The notes under the pieces are model-generated. The model made no database searches. It saw nothing but the letters and a program-made list of their open reading frames with translations, and was not told the DNA's origin. Shown piece after piece: positions 42,698 to 48,978 of a stretch of DNA of 64,000 bases (position 1 is the first letter of the stretch; every line of letters begins with the position of its first letter). The translations under genes and the position numbers were made by a program. Source of the DNA: CAYUIG01 sp964444685 (GTDB lineage Bacteria; Gemmatimonadota; Gemmatimonadetes; Longimicrobiales; RSA9); the NCBI GenBank assembly GCA_964444685.1, contig CAYUIG010000015.1, positions 5,317 to 69,316 on the forward strand. Reading direction: 5' to 3'.

Positions 42698-43735
42698 TCA
42701 TCGCCCAAGAAACACGTACGCGTCGGCCATTCGGTGAAGCGGGACCGTGTCGAGCGTCAGCTGTACACCCGGCATGCCGGCCCAGCGGATGGGCTGACCG
42801 CCGACACGGAAAAGGGGGGACGTCCGCACCGCGGCATCGCGTCCCGCGAGTGCGCTCGCGGCGAGGTCGCGGATCCCGGTGCCCGTGTACGATGCAGCGG
42901 CGCCGCTGCGCAGTGTGCCACCCGGCGCATCCACCACAATGCTGAACACCTCACCGGGGGTGCGCGCGGCGAGGCGCGCGGCGAGCCAGCTCGTGCGCAG
43001 GCGCGTGGTGCCGCCGGCGTGAATGATGGCGCCGCCGTCGCGCAGTGCGGAGAAGCCGTCGACGAGGAAGAGGATGCGCGCGCGCGGCTGCCGCTCGAGG
43101 ATGCGTTCATCGATGGTCTCGAGCATCAGCTCGTCGCGGTACGCGAAGTTGGTGGCCGCGCGTGCGGGAGAAGCGGGCGCCCCGCCCTCGGGTGCGAGTG
43201 CCACGATCCGGATGCGGCGGTCCGCGCCGAGCGAGTCGTTGAGGGCGCGGATGCGTCGATAGACGGCGAGGTGGGCATCGGCGTCCGCGCCGAGCGCGCC
43301 ACTGGTGGAGAGCAGCGGCGCCACGTCCTCGGATGTGCTGGCCAGGTAACGGTCGATGGCAGGCTGTGCCGTGCGGTCGACGTACAGAGCGACCGCATCG
43401 AGTCCGGGCCCGCGCGCCAGCCGCCCGATGGCTTCCATTGCGAGCCGCTCGGGTGCAGAAGTGCCCGCGATGTCGGCGATGAACAGGTAGCGGTGCGCGC
43501 GGCCTGCCGCTTCGATGAGTGCGAGCGGCTCGGTGGCGCGCTCGCGCAGGTAGGCCGCCAGCGCTTCCTCCTCCTCACTCGCTCCACGCAGGTCCAGCAG
43601 CGCCGCCGCCATGAGGATGAGCGCGAGCGCCGCGACCGCGACCACGGCAGTCGTACTCGCGCGCGTGACCCGCGGCCGGGGGACGTAGCGTCGCCGGGCC
43701 TTGTGCTGCCGGTATGTCCAGAGCGGATTCCACAT
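42698..43735 (-). CDS. Membrane-anchored protein of unknown function
   Basis: 345 residues with a basic N-terminus (RQHKARRRYVPRPRVTR) and one transmembrane helix at about residues 28-48. The soluble part has YLFIADIAGTSAPERLAMEA, GLDAVALYVDRTAQPAIDRY and RIRIVALAPEG. The order loosely recalls ChaN/TraB or erythromycin-esterase-like domains, but their catalytic Glu/His are absent. Function unknown. On the minus strand it follows the permease gene after the 183-base gap that contains a hairpin element. Confidence 0.65.
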   Translation of the reverse strand: MWNPLWTYRQHKARRRYVPRPRVTRASTTAVVAVAALALILMAAALLDLRGASEEEEALAAYLRERATEPLALIEAAGRAHRYLFIADIAGTSAPERLAMEAIGRLARGPGLDAVALYVDRTAQPAIDRYLASTSEDVAPLLSTSGALGADADAHLAVYRRIRALNDSLGADRRIRIVALAPEGGAPASPARAATNFAYRDELMLETIDERILERQPRARILFLVDGFSALRDGGAIIHAGGTTRLRTSWLAARLAARTPGEVFSIVVDAPGGTLRSGAAASYTGTGIRDLAASALAGRDAAVRTSPLFRVGGQPIRWAGMPGVQLTLDTVPLHRMADAYVFLGR

Positions 43736-43798
43736 GCTCGCTGCCTCGTTGCAACGCGTGGGCCTCTAGCATATGGGGTGCCGCTGCGAAAAACAGTA

Positions 43799-43915
43799 TT
43801 CACCGCAGAGTCGCAGAGGGCGCGGAGCCACCCAGCCCCATCCCATTGAGACTGATTTCACGGCGGGGACTGGGGTGGCGGGGCTTTGCGCCCTTAGTGC
43901 CTCTGTGGTGAAAAG
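43799..43915. repeat. ACCGCAGAG-type inverted-repeat element, copy 2
   Basis: TTCACCGCAGAGTCGCAGAG... at 43799-43827 and the reverse complement of 43884-43915 agree at about 22 of 29 positions. An inner CCACCCAGCCCC / GGGGTGGC match extends the hairpin. The 117-base element lies between two minus-strand genes. It belongs to the same family as 23981-24128. Confidence 0.65.
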
Positions 43916-43918
43916 ATG

Positions 43919-44743
43919 TCAGCCTTTCATGCCCGTGAGCTGGATGCCGCGGATGAAGTATCGCTGGGCGAAGAGGAACAGCACGAGGATGGGCAGGACG
44001 GCCACGACGGCGGCGGCCATCTGGTACGGCCAGTTCGAGTAGTAGAGGCCGGCGAAGCGGCTTATGCCGACCTCGATCGTGCGCATGTCCATCGAACGGG
44101 TGACGATGAGCGGCCAGAGGAAGTTCTTCCACTGGTCGATGAACACGAAGAGCGCGACGGTGGCGAGGGCTGGGCGGGCGAGGGGGAGTGCGATGCGTGA
44201 GAAGACGGTCCACTCGCGTGCGCCATCGATGCGGGCGGCGTCCTCGAGCTCGCGCGGCAGGGAGAGGAAGTACTGCCGCATGAGGAAGATCCCCCAGACC
44301 TGCACGGCCTCGGTGATGATGAGGCCGCGGAAGGTGTCCACCCAGCCCAGTCCCGCGACCAGCAGGAAGCGCGGGATCAGCAGTACGATCGCGGGCACCA
44401 TCAGCGTCGACAGATAGAGCAGGAAGACACGGTCTCGGCCGGGGAAGTCGAGGCGTGCGAACGCGTAGCCCGCCGTGGCGGACGTGATGAGTGTGGCGGC
44501 CACGACGCATGCGCTCGTGATCGCGGACACGAAGAAGAAGCGCGCGAAGGGCAGCGCGGTCAGCGCCTCGGGGTAGTTCGCGAAGCGCGGGTCCGTCGGC
44601 AGGAGTGGGGGCGGGAAGGAAAACACCTCCAGCTCGTCCATGAGCGATGTGCTGATCATGTACAGAAACGGCGCGAGCATCGTGAGCGCGAGCACGATGG
44701 CGAACGCCGTCGCGAGGAAGCGGTAGAACGGCCGCTCGTTCAT
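43919..44743 (-). CDS. Sugar ABC transporter permease (MalG type)
   Basis: 274 residues from ATG 44743 with six transmembrane helices. FYRFLATAFAIVLALTMLAP and STSLMDELEVFSFPPPLLP are typical of MalG/UgpE. The EAA loop is EDAARIDGAREWTVFSRIAL, contacting the ATPase. The C-terminus is IRGIQLTGMKG. It pairs with the MalF-type gene upstream. Substrate probably an oligosaccharide, inferred from the neighbouring glycosidases. Confidence 0.92.
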   Translation of the reverse strand: MNERPFYRFLATAFAIVLALTMLAPFLYMISTSLMDELEVFSFPPPLLPTDPRFANYPEALTALPFARFFFVSAITSACVVAATLITSATAGYAFARLDFPGRDRVFLLYLSTLMVPAIVLLIPRFLLVAGLGWVDTFRGLIITEAVQVWGIFLMRQYFLSLPRELEDAARIDGAREWTVFSRIALPLARPALATVALFVFIDQWKNFLWPLIVTRSMDMRTIEVGISRFAGLYYSNWPYQMAAAVVAVLPILVLFLFAQRYFIRGIQLTGMKG

Positions 44744-44745
44744 CC

Positions 44746-44830
44746 GGCCCTCCGTCCGCGCGTAATGCGGTCCTCGGTCCACGGCATGATGCCGTCCTCC
44801 ATCCGCGGCATCACGCCGTCCTCCGTCCCA
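44746..44830. repeat. 24-bp tandem repeat between permease genes
   Basis: Two full units (44767-44790, 44791-44814) and partial copies on each side share GCCGTCCTCCATCCGCGGCA. The third partial unit overlaps the final codons of the MalF-type gene and its stop at 44811. It forms the 67-base spacer to the MalG-type gene. Confidence 0.6.
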
Positions 44831-46319
44831 GGAAGCGGAACTGCACGAGCGTGATCGCGAACACGATCGCGAACAGCACCCAGGCCATCGCCGACGCGTA
44901 CCCCATCCGCAGGTACTCCCATGCCTGTCTGTAGATGTGATAGACGATCACGTCCGTCGCGTGCAGCGGCCCGCCCTCTGTCATCACGTAGATGGCCGTG
45001 AAGACCTGGAACATGAAGATCACCATCGTCACGAGCACGAACAGGATGGTGGGGCGGAGCATGGGCAGCGTGATGCGGCGGAATCGCTGCCACGCATTCG
45101 CGCCGTCGATCTGTGCACTCTCGTACAGGCTCGCGGGGATGCTCTGAAGCCCGGCCAGGAACAGGACCATCATGTAGCCCGCATACATCCAGATGCTCAT
45201 GAGCATGAGCGACGGCAGCGCGGAGGCGGGCGATGAGAGCCAGGGCTGCGCCGGCAAACCGATGAAACCGAGTGCGGTGTTGAGCAGGCCGTAGTCGGGC
45301 TCGAACATCCACTTCCAGACGAGGCTGATCGCCACGAAGCTGGTGACGTACGGCAGGAAGAACACCGCGCGCAGGAGATTCGCGCCCGGGAACTTCCGGT
45401 TCACGAACAAAGCAAGGACGAGCGCGACGATCATCCCGATCGGCACGAACAGCACGTACACGGCGGTATTGCGGACGGCGCGCCAGAAGTCCCCATCGGC
45501 AGCGAGCCGCTGGTAGTTGTCGAGGCCGACGAAAGGACGGTGCGGCTCGATCAGATTCCATTCGTGGAAGGAGAGCCAGAGCGAGAAGAGGATCGGCCCG
45601 ATCGAAAAGATCAGCAGATGCGCGAGCGACGGTGCGAGGAACGCCCATGCGGCCGCGCCCTCGCGTGCGCGGTGTGGCTCGCGTGCGAGGCTGAGCCCGA
45701 TCGCCGCAGCGACCGCCCACATCGCGAAAGCAGAGAGCACCCACACCCGCGTCCCGCCCGCAGGCACGCCCTCGATGCCGAACAGGTATGCGGCAAAGAG
45801 CAGCGGTCCTGCCGCGATCGCTGCGGCCGAGACCCATGAGGTCCGGCGCGCAAACGCATCCGCTGCTGCCGCGGCGAGCGCGAGCACGAAGAGCCCGAGC
45901 GCCAGCGGCCGCACGGGCATGCGCGGTGGCAGCGGTTCGACCGGCTCGACCACGATTGCGCCCGCGATGTCCCAGCGGTCCGCGTCGTACGTCGGTGCCA
46001 CCGCAACCGTGCGTCCATCCACGCGTGTTGAGACTGCGCGATCGGCGCGCAGAATCTGACCTGCGACAACCGCGTCGAGCGTACCGGAGCCGGCGGTGAA
46101 ATCGTCGCCTGAACGAGTGTAGTCGGTGAGCCGGTAGCCCTCGGGCGGCTGCGAAGGCGGTGCCGCAGCCAACGCGGCGGCGCGGGCCACGAGCGAGTCG
46201 ATGGCGGCGGTGCGTCGGGCCATGCCGACGCGCCACACCCCGAAGAGCAGTGCAACGGCCAGGGGCACGAGCACCCCGAGCAGCATGGCGAGGCGGCGGC
46301 GGCGGTCGAGGAGGTTCAC
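44811..46319 (-). CDS. Sugar ABC permease (MalF type) with extra N-terminal domain
   Basis: 502 residues from GTG 46319, overlapping the binding-protein stop (GTGA). Residues from about 222 onward are a normal six-helix permease (AFLAPSLAHLLIFSIGPILF, EAA loop SAQIDGANAWQRFRRITLP). Before it come TM1 (about 11-31), a 100-residue periplasmic domain (RLTDYTRSGDDFTAGSGTLD, TYDADRWDIAGAIVV) and three further helices. This region has no match in standard MalF. It might sense ligand or the binding protein. Confidence 0.85.
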   Translation of the reverse strand: MNLLDRRRRLAMLLGVLVPLAVALLFGVWRVGMARRTAAIDSLVARAAALAAAPPSQPPEGYRLTDYTRSGDDFTAGSGTLDAVVAGQILRADRAVSTRVDGRTVAVAPTYDADRWDIAGAIVVEPVEPLPPRMPVRPLALGLFVLALAAAAADAFARRTSWVSAAAIAAGPLLFAAYLFGIEGVPAGGTRVWVLSAFAMWAVAAAIGLSLAREPHRAREGAAAWAFLAPSLAHLLIFSIGPILFSLWLSFHEWNLIEPHRPFVGLDNYQRLAADGDFWRAVRNTAVYVLFVPIGMIVALVLALFVNRKFPGANLLRAVFFLPYVTSFVAISLVWKWMFEPDYGLLNTALGFIGLPAQPWLSSPASALPSLMLMSIWMYAGYMMVLFLAGLQSIPASLYESAQIDGANAWQRFRRITLPMLRPTILFVLVTMVIFMFQVFTAIYVMTEGGPLHATDVIVYHIYRQAWEYLRMGYASAMAWVLFAIVFAITLVQFRFLGRRTA

Positions 46320-47641
46320 CGGGCGGCCTCGAGGATGGCGTCGATGCGGCGCGCGAGGTCGCCTGCGACGGAATCGAGAGACTCGCCGCGCACGAGCGGC
46401 CGGTCGAGCAGGTCGAGCAGTGCGTCCTGCACCTCGCGCCACGGCTCGACGTACGCGCCCCACGTGTGGCGCGCGTCGTCGGCGGCGGCGAGGAACACGG
46501 CCTCGCGGCCGGTGGTGTCGCGGGCCGCGATGTCGCGCGCGACCGCGGGCATGGAGGGCAGCTCGAGGCCCGCACGCGCACGGATGCGCTGCGCGGTTTC
46601 CGACGCCAGGAACGCGGCGAGCTGGACGGACCAGCGGCGATGCGGCGCGTTGCGCGGCACGGCCCAGCCGGATGCGTAGAGCACCGAAACGGGTGAAACG
46701 CCGTGGCGGGTCGGCAGCGGCGCAACGCCGAAGCGGATGCGGCCGGCGCGTTCGTGCTCGAGGAGCTGCTGCATCGACCAGTGGCCCGACTGGAACATGC
46801 CGACGCGGTCGCTCAGGAAGAGGCGCATCATCGGCACGCCCGTACTGCTGCGGAACATGTCGACGCGCGGCGTAACACTGTCGCGCACGGCGAGGTCGAG
46901 GTAGAAGCGGACGGCGGAGCGCGTTTCCGGCGAGTCGAGGTAGCCGGATGCGCGGGCGGCATCGGGCGAGAGCAGGTCGCCGCCGCCGGTCCAGATCCAG
47001 GACTGGAGGTAGAAGAACTCGCGCGGCCAGCCGAATCCCCAGATGTCGGTGCGGCCGTCGCCGTCGGTGTCGCGCGTGAGCGAATCGGCGATGGCGCGGA
47101 ACTCGGCCCAGCTCCACTCCCCGCGCGGCGGCTCGATCCCGGCGTCCTCGAACATCGTACGGTTGTAGTACATCACCATGGGCGTGAAGCCCTTGGGGAA
47201 CGCGAAGAGGCCGTCATCGCGGCGGAAGAGCTCGAGCACGCCGGCGTGGAACGCGGCGGTGTTGAGGCCGGCGCGGGCGGCGAACGGCGCGAGGTCGAGG
47301 AGGACGCCGCGGTTCACGAAGGCCGGGATGTCGATCCCATCGAGGAGGAAGACGCCGGGCGGGGTGCCGGCCGCGATCGAGGTCAGCACCTTCTCGCGAT
47401 AGATCCCGGACCCACTGAGCGACTCGACGCAGACCGGGATCTCCGGATGGCGGACCGTGAAGGAATCCACCACTTCCTGCTCGAGGGAGAGCTCGCGGTA
47501 GTCGGCCCAGGACACCACCCGGACGCAGTCTTCTCCGGCCGCGCCGGCACAGGCGGTCGCGAGGCTGAGGGCGGCCGGAACGAGCCGCCAGCGGTTGCCG
47601 GACAGTCGATTTCGGGCTATTTTCAGGGCCGGTAATCCCAC
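46316..47641 (-). CDS. Sugar ABC transporter solute-binding protein
   Basis: 441 residues from GTG 47641. A signal-like start (RWRLVPAALSLATACAG) has a possible but weak lipobox. It follows the ABC family 1 binding-protein pattern: VRVVSWADYRELSLEQEVVD, SGSGIYREKVLTSIAAGTPP, FPKGFTPMVMYYNRTMFEDA, and DGRTDIWGFGWP. Located at the periplasmic face, it delivers sugar to the permeases. No ribosome binding site is visible before the GTG. The oppositely oriented small gene starts 15 bases away. Confidence 0.86.
   Translation of the reverse strand: MGLPALKIARNRLSGNRWRLVPAALSLATACAGAAGEDCVRVVSWADYRELSLEQEVVDSFTVRHPEIPVCVESLSGSGIYREKVLTSIAAGTPPGVFLLDGIDIPAFVNRGVLLDLAPFAARAGLNTAAFHAGVLELFRRDDGLFAFPKGFTPMVMYYNRTMFEDAGIEPPRGEWSWAEFRAIADSLTRDTDGDGRTDIWGFGWPREFFYLQSWIWTGGGDLLSPDAARASGYLDSPETRSAVRFYLDLAVRDSVTPRVDMFRSSTGVPMMRLFLSDRVGMFQSGHWSMQQLLEHERAGRIRFGVAPLPTRHGVSPVSVLYASGWAVPRNAPHRRWSVQLAAFLASETAQRIRARAGLELPSMPAVARDIAARDTTGREAVFLAAADDARHTWGAYVEPWREVQDALLDLLDRPLVRGESLDSVAGDLARRIDAILEAAR
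47595..47623 (+). promoter_or_regulatory. Possible promoter of the small gene at 47656
   Basis: TTGCCG (47595-47600), 17 bases, TATTTT (47618-47623), followed by a 32-base leader to ATG 47656. The hexamers are fair and the spacing good. It lies inside the start of the binding-protein gene on the other strand. Confidence 0.35.
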
Positions 47642-47655
47642 CCTAAGGAGGAGCG

Positions 47656-47847
47656 ATGGACGACACCGTCGCCACCGACGCCAAGCGCCTGCTCCTGCGT
47701 TACGGCGCTCCGATCTCGGTCGTGGACCAGCTATCTGACGAAGAGCGAATCACTTACGCGCGCTCCCTGCTGCGGGCGCCCGGTCCCGAGCGGCAGTCCC
47801 ACCTGAAGGACCTGCTGGCCGGGGACGGTCGCATGGCCGCGCGCTAG
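47656..47847 (+). CDS. Small unknown protein
   Basis: 63 residues. AAGGAGGAG ends 3 bases before ATG 47656, a strong site. AKRLLLRYGAPISVVDQLSD and EERITYARSLLRAPGPERQ suggest two or three helices, with an ending KDLLAGDGRMAAR. I know no family. It is flanked by divergent and convergent transport genes and ends in a terminator, so it is an independent unit inserted in the sugar locus. Confidence 0.7.
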   Translation: MDDTVATDAKRLLLRYGAPISVVDQLSDEERITYARSLLRAPGPERQSHLKDLLAGDGRMAAR

Positions 47848-47871
47848 GCGCAACCGTTTTCCCGATTTTTC

Positions 47872-47904
47872 GAAGCCCCCGGGCCCCTCGGTCCGGGGGT
47901 TTCG
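47872..47904. terminator. Bidirectional hairpin terminator
   Basis: CCCCCGG (47876-47882) pairs with CCGGGGG (47893-47899), followed by TTTCG on the plus strand and GGCTTCGAAAAATCG on the minus strand. It lies between the small gene and the end of the ATPase gene (47905) and can stop both. Confidence 0.75.
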
Positions 47905-48978
47905 TCATCCTGCGACCGCATCGATGCGCAGGCCGGTCGTCCGGTCGAACAGGTGGCAACGGCCCAAGTCGAACGTGAGGTGGATCACGTCGTCCGGGAC
48001 ACGGCCTGTCCGGCCCTGGGTCCGCACCACGACCGCCTCACCCGCCGGCGTGCGGCAGTGGAGCAGCGTCTCCGGGCCGAGGGGCTCCACGACGAGGACG
48101 GTCGCCTCGGTGGTAGCGTTCCCATCGCTTACGCGGACGTGCTCCGGCCGGATCCCGAGCAGCACGTCCGTGTGGGCGGGCGTGGCGTGGATCGGGATCG
48201 AGAAGCTGTGGCCGCGGAACTCGTGTCCGGCCACGTGGACACCTTCGAACATGTTCATCGCGGGCGAGCCGATGGATGTCGCGACGACCCGGTGCGCAGG
48301 GGTGTCGTACAGCTCGAGCGGGGGCGCGCACTGCATCAAGCGGCCATGGTGCAGCAGCGCGACGCGCTGCCCCATGGTCATCGCCTCGGTCTGATCGTGC
48401 GTGACGTAGATCATCGTGGCGCCGAGCGCACAGTGCAGGCGCACGAGCTCGGCACGCGTGTGAACGCGCAACTCGGCATCGAGGTTCGACAGCGGCTCGT
48501 CGAAGAGGAACACGCTCGGCTCGCGCACGATCGCGCGTCCGAGCGCCACGCGCTGCGACTGTCCGCCGGAGAGTGCGCCGGGCCGGCGGTCGAGGAGCTC
48601 GGCAAGCCCTAGTCGCTCGGCCACCTCGAGAATGCGCCGTTCCGCTTCGGCGCGCGGGGTCCTGCGCATGCGCAGCCCGAAGCCGAGGTTCTCACGCACG
48701 GTCATGTGCGGGTAGAGCGCGTAGTTCTGGAAGACCATGGCGATGTCGCGATCGCGCGGGGCCGCATGCGTGACATCGCGCTCGCCAATGAACACACGGC
48801 CGGAGGTGGGCCGCTCGAGCCCGGCGATCATGCGCAGCGCCGTCGACTTGCCCGAGCCGGACGCGCCGACGAGCACGAGGAATTCGCCGTCCTCGATGTG
48901 GAGATCCAGCTCGCGCACGGCCGGCTCGGCAGCGCCGTCGAAGCGCTTCGTCAGCCGCTCGAGCCGGACATCGGCCAT
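47905..48978 (-). CDS. Sugar ABC transporter ATP-binding protein (MalK/UgpC type)
   Basis: 357 residues. Walker A VLVGASGSGKSTALRMIAGL, Q loop VFQNYALYPHMTVRENLG, signature LSGGQSQRVALGRA, Walker B VFLFDEPLSNLDAELR and H loop YVTHDQTEAMTM are all intact. The C-terminal part (RPEHVRVSDG, then VVEPLGPETLLH) is a TOBE regulatory domain. It powers the import of sugar by the two permeases 1-4 kb downstream. Its first 28 bases overlap the glycosidase gene before it. Confidence 0.94.
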   Translation of the reverse strand: MADVRLERLTKRFDGAAEPAVRELDLHIEDGEFLVLVGASGSGKSTALRMIAGLERPTSGRVFIGERDVTHAAPRDRDIAMVFQNYALYPHMTVRENLGFGLRMRRTPRAEAERRILEVAERLGLAELLDRRPGALSGGQSQRVALGRAIVREPSVFLFDEPLSNLDAELRVHTRAELVRLHCALGATMIYVTHDQTEAMTMGQRVALLHHGRLMQCAPPLELYDTPAHRVVATSIGSPAMNMFEGVHVAGHEFRGHSFSIPIHATPAHTDVLLGIRPEHVRVSDGNATTEATVLVVEPLGPETLLHCRTPAGEAVVVRTQGRTGRVPDDVIHLTFDLGRCHLFDRTTGLRIDAVAG

